Origin: Dirofilaria immitis
Taxonomy: Eukaryota > Nematoda > Chromadorea > Rhabditida > Onchocercidae
Direction: 5' to 3'
Length of the DNA: 64,000 nt
Assembly: GCA_024305405.1 (NCBI GenBank)
Contig: JAKNDB010000068.1
Location: 8,789,501-8,853,500, forward strand
Shown here: positions 1 to 12,547 of the stretch, piece after piece
How positions within the stretch are numbered: position 1 is the stretch's first letter
Layout: each line of letters opens with the position of its first letter
Notes under the pieces: generated by a model
What the model was told of the DNA's origin: nothing
Seen by the model: the letters and a program-made list of their open reading frames with translations, nothing else
Database searches by the model: none
Program-made: the position numbers and the translations under genes

Positions 1-1629
1 AAATTTTTCTGCAAACTTAGTTATATATTCAAGAAGCACTTTTCAAGTCTATCACAGTATTAGTGAGTCGCAAATTGCTATTTACAGTTCGTTAAACTTT
101 ATGTTTTTAACGTGTATTTTAAGTTTGTTTCTTTGTGCTTAAGATAAAGGTTTATAAAATCAGTTTCATTTGGTATTGTTATGCATGGCAGATGAAGCGT
201 AAATGGTATTTTGCGTTTTTACGGCTTTCAAGTCGATCGAGTGTAAATCAACTTCTTACATTCTCAGGGCATTCAGTAAAATTAGCTACTTATCCTAATA
301 ACTGAGTGTTATTCTAGTGTTGGAATTTTGAGATTTGGTATTTATAAAGAAATGTAGATTGGAAGAGTTTCAGAGTTAAGTAATTCGTAAGGATTCTAGT
401 ATTTCTCCATGTGGAATCAATGGCAAGCGAAAGTTTTGGATTCTCGAAGTTATAATAGTTCAGGGATGTGAGAATTTGAAAAGTGGAAAACATGAGAAGG
501 TATCCGTGCTCTAGACGAAATTGTCAGCGAATATGATTTCAAGTAAATGGAAATAGTGATGAATAGTTCAAAATCATAAAGTCGGCATATGCTCTGTTGA
601 AAATGTATGCTGAGGAAACTTGTAGCAATTGATACAAGTCTCGAAAAAAATAAATTTCAGAACGAATGAATTTAAAAAACAGAATCGTGACCTTTCTCAG
701 TGTGCGATCCGGATAACAGTACTGCTAATAATGGATAATAGCACGGATCTCCCTTAAAAAAATGAAGCTGGAAAACTCAATGCAGTAAATACGACCTAAA
801 GATGGAGCGAGAAGTTTTACGTCCGCACTTGGAAGATTTGCGGAATAAAGAATGGAAAGATTACTTCGTAATCTGATTTTAGATCTTGCCATGTTTTAAA
901 CTTGATTTTAGATCTTGCCATGTTTTAAACTTATCAAAATAAAATTTTATTAATTGAGAAACAGATTCTATCAAGACGAGAACTTCTTAAAATTACAAGT
1001 ATTGCAAAAAGTAGGAATGAAAAGAAGCCTAAAGACAGCACCCAGGCGGTTGCTAAAAATTTATGACGACTTCTTGAATCCATAACAATTTGGATAATTC
1101 TATTTTTGCTCCTCTTTATCATTTCATGTTCAATTTTGTTAAAACAAATAAAACAAAAGATGTAGGAAAAAAATGAAGAAACAGCAATCCAGGGATTTGC
1201 AAAATAGCAGTACTATGAATTTGTATTTACAATCCACATTTTATAGCCAATTACAGATCAAAGTTTTTTTACTATAACAAAGAAAACAACAAAAATTAAT
1301 GGAGGATATACATACTAGAGTGCATGGTACCAAAAATTCAGTACTCCATTTCCGATGTTTTTTCAGGCACGAATTTTAATTTCAAATGACATCTGCCCAA
1401 ACCTGATTTTTGGAGATTTATAGTAAAATCATGATAATTTTGGATATCACTTTTTTCAAAATTGTCAAATCCTATATCTAATAATTAGGTTTGCACCAGA
1501 GACGAGTAGAATTTTAGATTTTTTAAATTGCCCGTCTCTATTTTTCATCCATTAAAACAATCCAGTGATTGTAAATGAAAATCCAGCTGCAGACATACCA
1601 AACACATTTCATATGACAAAACTTTTCTA
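1..1629. other. Non-coding flank, no gene recognised
   Basis: I see no conserved coding segment on either strand. The stretch is AT-rich with only short chance reading frames. It contains one 29-base tandem duplication (874-932, listed separately). Its right end is the 3' side of the minus-strand HMGB gene. Confidence 0.6.
874..932. repeat. 29-bp tandem duplication (two copies)
   Basis: Two head-to-tail copies of a unit beginning TGATTTTAGATCTTGCC occupy 874-902 and 903-931. They are identical over the whole 29 bases, which points to a recent duplication or an assembly stutter. No coding content. Confidence 0.9.
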
Positions 1630-1635
1630 TTTATT
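1630..1635 (-). promoter_or_regulatory. Candidate polyadenylation signal of the HMGB gene
   Basis: AATAAA on the minus strand lies 33 bases past the HMGB stop codon, a normal spacing for a short nematode 3' UTR. The position fits, but AATAAA is frequent by chance in DNA this AT-rich. Confidence 0.5.
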
Positions 1636-1667
1636 TGTATAAAATTTCAGATAATGCTGAAGATTTT

Positions 1668-3187
1668 TCAGTCCTCGGCACCTTCATCATTCACTTCTTG
1701 TGCCTGAACTATTTGCTGGGCATGTGATGGTGGTACTCCCATTTGCATCATTCCAGTGGTTGGCACACCTTCAACAGTTGCCATCATCGGCATTTTCATC
1801 GATGTTATCGTTTGCACGGGTGTTCCTTTGTAGTTTCGCATCTCCTATAAATTAAATCGATAAATCCGAAATTTTAGAACTTAATAAAAATTAATACAGA
1901 AATTAGATACACTAAAATCAGTTATATTTCCGTCGATTATCATAAATTAAGCAAATTTTCGGGATTTGTTTTATGGCGATAAAAAAAGTATAAATAATTA
2001 ATTAGATAAGAGGTCATATACTGACAAAATAGTTGAGTATATAGTAAAGCAAGGTAGACATTACTTATAATACCTCAGCGTATCGTTCTTTGTCTTCCAA
2101 TGCTTTTCGTTCGTATACAGCTCTGCTCCTCTTCACCAAGTGCTTTCCAGAATCGACCCAATTCTTGCGCTACTTGCCCAACTTTCCACTCAGGATGTTG
2201 CTGTTGCACCTCAGGTCGCTTATCATGGGAGAAGAAAAAGAAGGCGGATCTGAAATACATGTGCAAGCCATTCGGATTCTATTTTGCATTCCAAAATTTA
2301 AATTTGAGACTGAATGCAATTTTTCCAAATCTCTTTTTTTTAAAACTGAACAATAATTTTGAATTTAGGATAATATTAACAATTCATTCAGGTTTTCTTA
2401 TAATTAAAATTCCTTAAAACAATTAATTCTAACGATTTAAAAATTGACATGTGAACTCACAAAGCTCGCTTCGGCGCATTAGGATCTTTCTTAACACGCT
2501 TTCTTTTACGCAACGCATCCTCCCCACCATATGCTGCAACCTCGGCCTGGTAGCGTTCCGCATCTTTTGTGCCAATTCAAAGAACCTTCGTTTTTCATCA
2601 TCGGACATAGTCTGCAATTAAAAATAAATTTAAATGAGAAAAATTTTTTTTATAAATTTGATATCCTTCTTCATTCAGATATGAAAAAATGACAAAATTT
2701 TCTGGTCACGTTTTTACTTTCAATAGAAAAATGTTTTGTATAGCTAAAAAGGGCACTTCATTTCAAAAGTCTTCAAATACAATTTTTTTAAATCATTTAG
2801 TTTAACTCTAACAAGCTTAGACTGACAGCAAATTTACACAGTAAGGAAACTTCAACTTTTGAAGAAACCAACATATGTATTATTAATTGAATATACGTTT
2901 CCATCTTTCAAAGTTTTTAACAAACTTTTCATGCGTCGCTTAAGATCTCATCTATGTACGTCTTTCAATTTTCACCCCTTCTACCTAGAGGATAAAAGGT
3001 TGCAAAAAGGTTACCTTCCATTTCTCCGAGCACTTTTTGCTTATTTCAGTCACTTGAACGTTTTCGTTAGGATATTTCTTTTATGCTCTTCATAACACAT
3101 TTTCACAAAGAATCCATATGGTGATGTCTTGCCACGTACTGGTGGCTTTGCCGATTCTCGCATTCTACTTTGACCAGAAATGATTGC
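1668..3187 (-). CDS. hmg-1.2: Two-box high-mobility-group protein (HMGB / HMG-1.2 type)
   Basis: Non-sequence-specific, DNA-bending chromatin protein of the nucleus. Exons on the minus strand: 3187-3015, 2611-2461, 2249-2074, 1844-1668. Counting from an ATG at 3163 the protein is 217 aa: HMG box A about 13-82 (SPYGFFVKMCYEEHK; SDDEKRRFFELAQKD), a basic linker with the hallmark KKDPNAPKRA, box B about 97-165 (SAFFFFSHDKRPE; VGQVAQELGRFWK), then a Met/Gln-rich tail ending NDEGAED instead of the long acidic tail of vertebrate HMGB1. Order and spacing match C. elegans HMG-1.2. Three indels interrupt the frame: one-base losses at the T runs 3075-3077 and 2565-2568, and one extra base near 2119-2130. 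The first exon follows an acceptor (TATAG) and is open upstream of the ATG, so a further 5' exon may exist. The family is certain; the exact paralog is inferred. Confidence 0.9.
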
Positions 3188-3765
3188 CTATAAAAATTGA
3201 AATTTTTGGCTATTTTAAAACAAATGAAATAGAGATGGATCAGAAAATTCGACATATAAAAATAGAAAATCAATAAGAATTAAACGACTTTGATGAACAA
3301 GGAAGATACGCGCGTAAGACGAAAAACTTCCAAATATTTGCATAATATTTAAAAAGAAAAAATGTGATAAAAGTATCAATGAACTGTCTCAAGCAATTTT
3401 CTCCATCATGCCTCTAAAGGTGTGAGAACTCGATCAATCCTATTTCTTATTGGAACTCCAAGCTCAATAATTTACGTCTTTCGAAGGCAAAAAACATTCA
3501 CGACATTCATAATTTCTGATTATTCTAACCAACGGAGGATTTTTGTCCTAGTCTGGTCTTTCATCTATCTATTGAGTACAATATTAATGCAGACAACTGT
3601 CACCTGCATGAACTCATTGCAAGGAGCCAACAGCGTACGAGCGAGCTAATTGTCAAATAGTGACTAAATTCTCAAACTATTGACCAGCGTAGATTCAAGG
3701 ATTTCTGAAGAATTTCATCTTTTAGTAATCGTTTTTAAATAATCTTCAAACAAATACTCTTGGCC

Positions 3766-3843
3766 TTAAAAAATCAAAAAGGAGAAGAAGTAGAAGTACT
3801 TCGATTAAAAAATCAAAGAGGAGAAGAGGTAGAAATACTTCGA
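3766..3843. repeat. 39-bp tandem repeat, two copies
   Basis: Copies at 3766-3804 and 3805-3843 differ at three positions. Read in the plus frame each copy is 13 codons (LKNQKGEEVEVLR, then LKNQRGEEVEILR). The frame is short, with stops on both sides, so it may not be coding. Confidence 0.8.
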
Positions 3844-5689
3844 TTGAAAGTTGATTCTGATCGACAGAGTTAGGTAAATGAAGGAGAAAGACAATGAAGA
3901 AATTAAACATGTCCTTTTCACGTTAAACTGGCTAAATCAATTCATACGTTCATAATCCGTCTCTCGATTACTCACTCCCGATGCCCAATAAGCTAATTAA
4001 TAACTTCTTTGATTATCATCCTTCTCTTTTGCAAATTCTTTCTTATATATTGAAATCAGTCAAGTTCCAAGCTTTAAAGTTTTCAAAATTAATGGAATAT
4101 TCTGCAACATTTTTAAAATCAACAAGGCAATATTGCCGATTGCAACGTAACTCAATGAACATTAATGCCAAATTTGTGGTACTTGTCTCTTGGAAGCAAA
4201 CTTCCAATTGCAGAAGGAGACACGTTATTCCACATCGCTAAATGGCGTCATATTATTCTTAAACCCATCAACAATGGATTTCAAAGTTTGGAAAAAGAAA
4301 AGAACAATATGAATTACTAGCATTCCATACTGCACTGGTTGTGTTGAATTGAAATGATAGATAAATGAGTAAGTGACTGATGGATTTGAAATATCTCAAA
4401 TTTCAACCCAGAAATTAGTGTCATGTACTAATCATTTCCATTTCTCGCCTTCTGGTTTTCAAAAGAATTCACATACTTCTTTCGAAAACTTTTGTTTAAC
4501 AGATCCAAGTCAATCTTATGTTTTCGTTACCTTCACTTCTCTATTAACCTGTTTTCTACTTTCAATTCTCCAAACAGAAGCAAGATTGTCACAAGCAACA
4601 GTGTGTATAGATAAGCCAATTTGATTGATATAACTTATCTATAGGTCAAGTGGAACCTTTCGCTTTGCCAAATTTCAATTAGCATATCATCACACTAATG
4701 ATAGTAATGCTAACAGTGCTCTATTCAAAACATGCTTTGATCTATGAACTTTATATTATTCCCGCAGATAAAAGAGAAGCAATGTTCTTATTATCGTGAA
4801 TTCCCGATAACTCCACTAAGTATTATCTGGGAAAGACCGACAGATGCGATGTGGCGGGAATTAATAAAAATTCTCTTTCATTCGCGATTTATCCTGGAAG
4901 CTCTACTTCCTGGTAAAACCTTGAAACAATCTTCAAAACGATTTCACATTTCAAAAGGAGGAAAGCAAAACTCAATAAATCTACAAATCAGAAAGGAAAA
5001 ATGTGGATAAAATCAAAGAGAATTTATGGATAAGTAATCTGCAATTTATTTGTCCAGCTTTTTTGTTGCCAATTATGCACACTTTTGATTAATAAGAAGG
5101 ACTACCAGTCGATAATTAAGTAGAAAATGAATATGTAAAATAGATGAATATTGTAGATAATAGAACTTCCCGGTAATTTCTAGAAACACTACAGAACTTC
5201 AGCAGTGAAAAAGATACGATCATAATCACATTTATTTAACCGAAATTCCAAAACGATTAAGAATCAACATGATGGAATATATTTTAGAAGTTGCGATAGA
5301 ACATTAAATTCTAGCACACAAGTGCCCGGGCCTATTGTTTTTCGGTATGTACCATTCATGTCACATCCAAATTCAAACGTGTCCACTTAATGACTGCACC
5401 CACCAAAGTTGCTCAATCTCAGGTCTGTTGGAATATGCTTAGCTGACCTTATGCTTGACCTCCTCAAGGCTTCGTTTAGTATATCGCACGTAAGATAAAT
5501 GTACAAAATCGCTATTACAATGATGAAAGATAGGTGGAAGAAAATTACGAAATAGTACGACGAGTGAAGAGAAGAAGCGAATGTATGGTCGGAGAATACA
5601 GAGGACACGGCTCTGCCAACGAAGACCGTGTCTGCCTCGCGGTGCTCCCAATCCACAACATACACAATGGGTTAGCTTTCTATTTGTGT

Positions 5690-5970
5690 TTGCATGTATG
5701 TGTGTATGTGTATGTATGTGAGTGCACATATGTGTGAGTAAGTATGTGAAGTGCATGTGTATATATATATGTGTGTGTATGTGTGTGTAGGTATGTAAGT
5801 GTACATATGAGTGTGGATCTATATGTTTGCATATGTGAGTGAACACATGTGTGTATGTCTGTCTAAGTATTTTGTGTGAATTCACATATGTATGTGACCG
5901 TGCATATACGTATCCATATGTATATGTGTGTGTACGTGTGTACATATGTATATATGCGAGTCTGTACGCG
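5690..5970. repeat. Imperfect TG/TATG-rich low-complexity tract
   Basis: About 280 bases of degenerate alternating purine-pyrimidine sequence (TGTGTATG, ATATATATGTG, GTACATATG). Both strands give long Tyr/Cys/Val or His/Thr frames, which are artefacts of the repeat. It lies in the presumed intergenic promoter region. Confidence 0.85.
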
Positions 5971-6422
5971 CAATAACGTATCTGCGCCTCTCACCTCCCT
6001 TCCTTTCTCTTTCTCGATGCTCTTTAACAATGATGAATCAATACCCGAAGGCACACAAGGCAATCTTGGCTGCCAATCTCTAACTTCCACATTTCAAATT
6101 CCCGCTTATGTTCAAACATGTTGTTTCTATATGAAATTTACTATTTCTCAGTTCTCAGTTTATATTTCTTTCGTATACATCAATTTTGGATGTAATGAAT
6201 ATTCTGTTCCGATTGCAGATGAGTGTTTATATATAAAGAACAAGTTGGATTAAATCAAGCGAAATAAGGAAGTGAGTATGAGATAATGCTCAACAATCAA
6301 GGTTGATTGATTAGGGAATTTATCACATAGATATGTATCTGTTGATTTGTCCTTTCGCGTTCATTTTATTTTATTGGTAAATTATATTAAAGTTTAATAA
6401 AATATATTTAAAAAAGCTCGTG

Positions 6423-8370
6423 ATGACAAACGAGAAAGAATTACGACAGGAATACCCTTTACACTGGGCTGTGTTTCGGAATGACTACGAAGATTTGATG
6501 GAATTGCTGGAGGAAGAGCATGCGAGTGAAATTCTCGATAAACTCGATGTAAGAGGTCAATGAGTTCATCAGTTATGAAGATATTCATTCATTCGTCACC
6601 ATTATAAGGCTTCTTACAACGAATTCAAAAGCTATAAATAAAGTAGTAAACTCTAAGCAGAATGTGGCGAAGCCTTTCGTTGAGCCTATTGAGATCTGCA
6701 TTATTATTTTTTTTTTTTTTGAAATGATTTCTTTTTAGATCAGTGAACTTTGATCAATTTATAGATTTATTCATTTAAATCTTCATTTTTCAGGCCGCAC
6801 TCCTTTGATGTTAGCTATTACTCTTGGCCATTATGAATGTGCTCGAGCTTTACTAGAAAAAGGTGCCAATGCTTCTATCCAAAATGCAGGTATATTAATC
6901 AGCTGATGTTAACGAATAGAGTCAAGTTGGCTTATTTCAATTCCACATCTAAAATGAGGAAAGGGTCGAAAAAGGCTTTGCTCGCTTAAGGATCGATGTG
7001 CCATTAAAGATGGACTTTTGGTATCTCCTATTCCACTGCGAATATCACTGATTCCACGTCCTTCACTTATGCAGATATGTGGTCGCCGAGTCATGAAGCT
7101 ATATGTGCTGGAAATAGTAACCTTTACGACTTGTTATCCAATACCGAGATTATCAACGAGCTTTGCAAACAAGTTGTGCAATGGAACGTTTGCTTACTCT
7201 GTTGAAGGTATGCAGTTTTTATTATCAGCGAGAACATAAGTTGAAGAAAGAAAGCGCTATATTTTTATATATTTTCATATACTTATATTGACTAACTTAT
7301 CAAAAAGAGTAGTTTTTTTTTGCTTATTAAAATATTTACAAAGTATCGTCTGAGTATTTTAGTACAACAAATAGTTCACTTTGGGTCTCTAAGCTTTAAT
7401 GTGCTGAATATATTTTGATTTAGATTTATAATTCATCTTATTTATTAATTCGTAAAAGTCTTTTCTGATATAACTGACTGGAATAGTTGTGGTATACTTA
7501 TTTTCAGGAAACAAGAGATTTTTATGCAGAAATGAGCTGGGAATTTACTAGTTGGCTACCATTTGTTAGCAAAATGTGTCCTTCCGATACTTATAAAGTA
7601 CTCCTTATTCATATTTCAAAACAGAATTAGTGCATTCTTCAATAAAAAAGTTATATTAAGATTAAATTTATAAAAAAATTTGTTGGAAATCAAACTGTTT
7701 AATCCTAATTTACTATTCTTTTAATTACTGATGAAAATTCATTCGCGAATATTATCGGTAATATAGTGCATTAATGCTTTGTCAAATTCTAACCATTGCT
7801 TACTAGCTGAAGTTGGCATTCATTCAAAACTTATTTAGAAGTGATAATTTTGTTAATAGAATATTTTCATATGCTTAATAGTTCCTCCAATTAATCGCAA
7901 TTATTTGATGAAGTTATTTATAAATTCCAATAACATTTAATTTGAATTTATTTGCCCATAATCTTTTTCAATTCATTTATTTTGTCCTATGTTTATTAAC
8001 AATAATTTCGCAGATTTACAAACGAGGTTCAAATGTTCGTATTGACACAACATTGGTTGGTTTTGATATAACGTCAAATTGGAAACGCGGCAATCAGTCC
8101 TTCATATTCCGTTATTCTGATAACCGCCAAGCGCAACTGATTGTCTTGGATCATGAGAGTAAAACGGTACGTCTATTATTTTTTCATGTTGTTTATTTAT
8201 TTATTTCGAAGAAAAAAATTAGATTTTTTAAAGACCGAAAGTGATATCTATATAAATTTATCAGTCTTGTTGGATTTTCGTAAACTCATTAAATATTTTT
8301 TATATAACAGTGACAATTTATTATATTGTAGTAGCTCAAAATCGAGAGGATTTTGACTTTTATTGACTGG

Positions 8371-8444
<74 letters not shown>

Positions 8445-11400
8445 CGTGGATCTTCAATGCCATTCTTCTTTATACTGTATTCGATGATGTTCGTTTCATC
8501 GAACATGTATAAATATATATAATTATATATATATGAGTTTCTTAGGTAAAACCCTTTGTCCATTATACCTGTAAAATCCAAAAATTAGATATCACTGAAT
8601 ATCAATCCTAATATTTTTTAGGCTATTGTTCACACTATGAATTCGCAAGCCACAAATGATCTCAAGGACTTTATTCCACCTGAGGAAGCTATTTATTCTC
8701 GGATGACATCACCTGTTGATACTACTTTTATTGATGTAGAAAAAATCGGGTTTGTACAAAATAAAACTTTTTCTCACATCTCTCGTCAGATATTTTTTTG
8801 ACATTTTATAAACATGTCAGTAAATGATAGTTGTTTCTTCATAGGTTTGAGCGATCAAAAGGTGGTGGTCTTTTGTCTTGGTTGACATCATCAGATCGTG
8901 TAGAAGAAGTGGAAGGCTATGAGTGTAAGGTTTGTTGTCTTTTCTTTCATTGCTTTTACGATATTAAAAAGATTAAACTAATTGTTCTTCAAAATAATTA
9001 ATTAAAGAAAAGAAAAAAATATTTTCCAAGGCATTTCAAATTTGTCGTTGAAGAAAAATAAAGTGGAATTAGTAGATATTTTTTTCATTTTTCTTTTTCA
9101 AGACAATCTTTCTTGATCATTTATGGTTGGAAATTGAGCGCATTTAAAGGTTTTTAACGCGAGTAATGTGGACATAGTGACCAAGACGCGGACAGAGCAT
9201 TTGTTGGAAGAAGATAAAGAAAAGTTAGTTAATACATCGAGTATTCATTTTATATTATCTAGAGAAATCAGTCGGAAGATTTTAAGTGATTTCTTTAAAG
9301 CTCATGATTTAATGCATTAATGTTATTGAACTTTTCGGATAAGAGATAATTTTAATATTTTAATTTTCGAAAAATAATTGGTTCTACATTCAAACACTAG
9401 AGAAATTTATTATTGTAGGGATGGCAGTTTAATTTACATGGAAAGTAAAATAGATTACTTAATATGAAAATGATCAGTTAGTTGCAGATTCCGACGTGAA
9501 GAGCGTGAAAATCCCTTGCATACGATATTGAAGTTAGCTGAAAGACATCAGAAATGCACCAGCGAAATGAAACAAACGGGAAGTAATGTATATTGTGGAT
9601 TGACACCTCAGCAATATCTAGATAAAAATTATTCTATGAACAATCGCGATATTGGACTACCAAAGCAGGTCCTTTCTTTTCAAGTTCCGCTGTATCTAGT
9701 TATAACAGCACAAAGCTTTTAATGAAGAATACAATATAGACCGAGAGGACCACTTCTGTGAAGAAAATTTAAATTTCATTTTCTTTAAAGCTCTTTAGGT
9801 TTGACTAGTTTTTCGTGCATTTGTACTGTAGTGTAATGTTAAAACTTAATGAAATGATAGGAACTTTCTGTCTGATATGCCCGTTTTTTGTGACAAAAAC
9901 TTTGGTAGTTAGGGACATTATCTTTTATTCTTGCTACGAGTTTTATTTCGAAGGTATTTTAAAATACATCTTTCGAAGGAAGGAGAAAAGTTTTGCAAAT
10001 ATCAAAGCATATTCAAATAGAATAGCTTAATAGTCGACTTATAGCAAAATCTACTTAACGCTTAATATAAGTATTTTGTAAGTCAGCGCTTAAAATCTCC
10101 TAAATTTCATGTAGAAGTGAAAAAATTTCTTTTTTAAGAATATAATTATAATTTCCTTATGCCGTATGATTCAGTAATTGAATTTAGATATTGAGAAGTT
10201 CAGTACTACTACTGTGAATAACTTTTTGTTGTGATATTTCCTTGAACTTTTCATTAAAATTTTTCTCTATTCAGGTAACGAAGAAGACCAGTTCATTTAA
10301 AGCTACTTTATGGCTTTGTGACCATTACCCACTCGATTTGCAGGTCTAATTTTTAGAATAAATTATGAAATCGTACTAGTATGTTTGATCCTACATTTGT
10401 AATTCTTCAAAAGCTGTAACCTTTTTTGAAACTTTTGAAAATAGTGCCTTTTAGCCAAATAAAACCTTTAGTTTAGTTTTGTTTAAAGAAACGATTAGAT
10501 ATTTTCTTTTTTGAATTGTTTCGCTTAAAATATTAAAAAGCAAAAAAATCCTAAATCATATGATTTGTTACGAAAATCAATTAAAAGGAATCATTTAATG
10601 CAGAATAAACTTGTGTTTCATTTTTACGATTATTATTTTTAATTTTATCCTTTTTAATTTGAATTTCACTTTTATGTTATTATTTCAGGACCAAATATTA
10701 CCAATTATTGATTTAATGGCTGTAAATAATGCCCATTTCGCTCGACTGAAGAATTTTATCCAGTTGCAGTTGCCAGCTGGTTTTCCTGTAAAATTGAAAT
10801 TCCGCTATTTCATATTGTTAGTGCACGAATCACATTTTCTTCTGTAAATATACCAGGACCTCATGTTTCTTATGATGTTTCATTAAAAGAGGTAAATTTT
10901 AACTCATTTATTATGAAAGTTGACTTACTGTATAATATTCCTATGAAATGTATTAAGGGGAAGAGATTGCATTTATTAAGAAAATAATGTTTTACGAATG
11001 AAAATTTTTTTTCAGATAGATGTCAATCCAGCAGCTTTCGAAATCCCTCCAGGTTATCGTTCTTTAGATAATGGTGATTATAGTTTATGCATGAGCGGAA
11101 ATATACGAAATGTACACGAAATGGGTTCTAGTGGAAATCTTGCATCAAGAAGATGTTAGTTCATTTTTTTACTTCATTTTACTTTATTATTTTTTTTGTA
11201 ATCATAGGTAATAGATTCCTAAATCTGCAGCCGAAGCGCTTTCACTTCTTATTCATTCATATTTTATAGAGACGAATATTAGCAATGATAATTTAGAAAT
11301 AAGAATTATCATTTTGCTTCAAATTTGGTAGTTGTAAATTCGTTCCTAATGATTTGGTGCATAAATTAAGACATATTGAATTATGAAGTCAACGTATCTT

Positions 11401-11991
11401 TCATTTCAAAAAAAGTATATATATTAATTTATTAATGTAGACAATTTGTATAATGTTTAATACTTGCAGATGTATCAGAAGATGAGCTTTATCTACAGTT
11501 TGCATTGGAACAAAGTATACGCGAAACAGTTAGCCCACCAGCACCAGTATCAAATGCTAATACCTTTGTTGCAGCATCCGTAAGCAATGTCCTGGATTGG
11601 CATGCAGACAAAGATTTAGTTTATGCAATAGAAGAAAGCATGCGAACGCTTCGTTTGGAACAACTGATGAGGGAAGAAAGTACGACGACTATTGATGATC
11701 CCATTAGCACAGAACCCCAGACTGCTATGGTAATTTCCAGTTCTTTTACCTCTGCTTTTAATGCATCATTTTTTTTTGAACAGTGGAATTACTAACTATT
11801 CAAACATGCTAGTTGTGCAATAACATACTGATTCGGAAGTAACATCTAATTTAGTTATGAAATTTTAGGACGATGATCTTCAGCTAGCAATATGGTTGTC
11901 TCGAAAAGAAGAGGAGGAAAGGCTGAAAGCATGTAAAGAGCAAGAGCAAGAATTAGAACGTATCATGGAACTATCCCTCATCGACAAATAA
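6423..11991 (+). CDS. ANKRD13: ANKRD13-family ankyrin-repeat and UIM protein
   Basis: Known relatives bind Lys63-linked ubiquitin on internalised membrane proteins at the plasma membrane and endosomes. Exons: 6423-6555, 6794-6889, 7075-7207, 7508-7597, 8014-8166, 8622-8749, 8845-8929, 9150-9223, 9488-9668, 10275-10343, 10689-10891, 11016-11154, 11470-11729, 11869-11991. They total 622 codons plus stop once two one-base losses (A runs at 7180-7181 and 10790-10793) are allowed for; the human family is about 520-605 aa. N-terminal ankyrin repeats ([27 protein letters not shown]) lead into the GPCR-chaperone domain ([42 protein letters not shown]). Four C-terminal UIM-like helices follow, near residues 498, 548, 584 and 608, the last ending IMELSLIDK. 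The start is the first ATG before the conserved YPLHWA segment. Exon 1 uses the weak donor G|GTCAAT, which joins LDVRGRTPL exactly as in the family. Confidence 0.93.
8372..8443. repeat. (TA)36 microsatellite in an ANKRD13 intron
   Basis: Uninterrupted TA dinucleotide run of 72 bases inside the intron between the exons ending 8166 and starting 8622. It accounts for the poly-Tyr/Ile frame on the minus strand. Confidence 0.97.
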
Positions 11992-12253
11992 TAATATTAA
12001 TTAATATTAGCTTGATTTCGGCTTTAAACTTTGAACTCTTGTTCATAAAAAGATGATCACTAACATTTAGCCAGTTGAAGCTGTTTTGATTAAGTATAAG
12101 ACCGGTAATGCAAATTGGCTTTGTTTCGATTGTTTCAGTAGATTTAAATTGGAACATTTTCTTTTCTCGTGATTTTGCTAATTTTTTTAACTTTTGATTG
12201 TAATCATTTTGAACTGTTTGATGAAAAACTGGTAGTTTAGTCTTTAAATTTCG

Positions 12254-12259
12254 AATAAA
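12254..12259 (+). promoter_or_regulatory. Candidate polyadenylation signal of ANKRD13
   Basis: AATAAA about 260 bases past the ANKRD13 stop. Other AT-rich variants lie nearby, so the assignment is positional only. Confidence 0.4.
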
Positions 12260-12453
12260 ATATAATAGTTCATTTTAAAATACATATATAATTTATTGTA
12301 CTCATTTTTGCTACTTTAAAGGTGTTTTTAATTTTCTGTTAGTTTGCAACGGCTTTTGTCCATTTTTATAATGAATCACTTTTATACTTCGTAAAGTATT
12401 ACTACGTTATGTTATGGATAATGAAGTAGAGCTCCAGAAATATTAGATATGAT

Positions 12454-12547
12454 TTAATCGCTCCTCAAATCATACTCATCGGAGCCTCAAATAGCAATTT
12501 TTAATCGCTCCTCAAATAATACTGTTTGGGCCTTAAATAGCAAACTT
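12454..12547. repeat. 47-bp diverged tandem duplication
   Basis: Two adjacent copies (12454-12500, 12501-12547) share TTAATCGCTCCTCAAAT and a CCTNAAATAGCAA end, with several substitutions between them, so this is an older duplication than the one at 874-932. Confidence 0.8.

Larger units (their letters stand above)
3188..6422. other. Gap between divergent HMGB and ANKRD13 genes
   Basis: About 3.2 kb between two genes transcribed outward, so it should hold both promoters and any missing HMGB 5' exon. I could not identify core promoter elements. Visible contents are a 39-base tandem repeat (3766-3843), a short GC-richer hairpin (7-bp stem 5604-5610 with 5626-5632) and a long imperfect TG/TATG tract. 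A possible leader acceptor, GATTGCAG, ends at 6219, about 200 bases before the ANKRD13 start. Confidence 0.5.

Noticed and set aside
1668..3187. HMGB as a pseudogene because of three indels
   Set aside because: Residues on both sides of every indel are conserved, all splice sites are intact, and other essential genes in the window show the same error type.
4744..5010. 88-codon plus-strand frame between the HMGB and ANKRD13 genes
   Set aside because: AT-driven composition, no family resemblance, no supporting splice or leader signals.
5604..5632. 7-bp GC-rich hairpin as a terminator or structured RNA
   Set aside because: Stem is short, loop is 15 bases, no T-run or conserved context; expected by chance in a GC-richer patch.
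5439..5945. 168-codon minus-strand frame rich in His, Thr and Tyr
   Set aside because: Mostly the TG/TATG low-complexity tract read backwards, with no family resemblance in its non-repeat end.
8360..8581. Poly Tyr/Ile minus-strand frame
   Set aside because: Product of the TA microsatellite inside an ANKRD13 intron.
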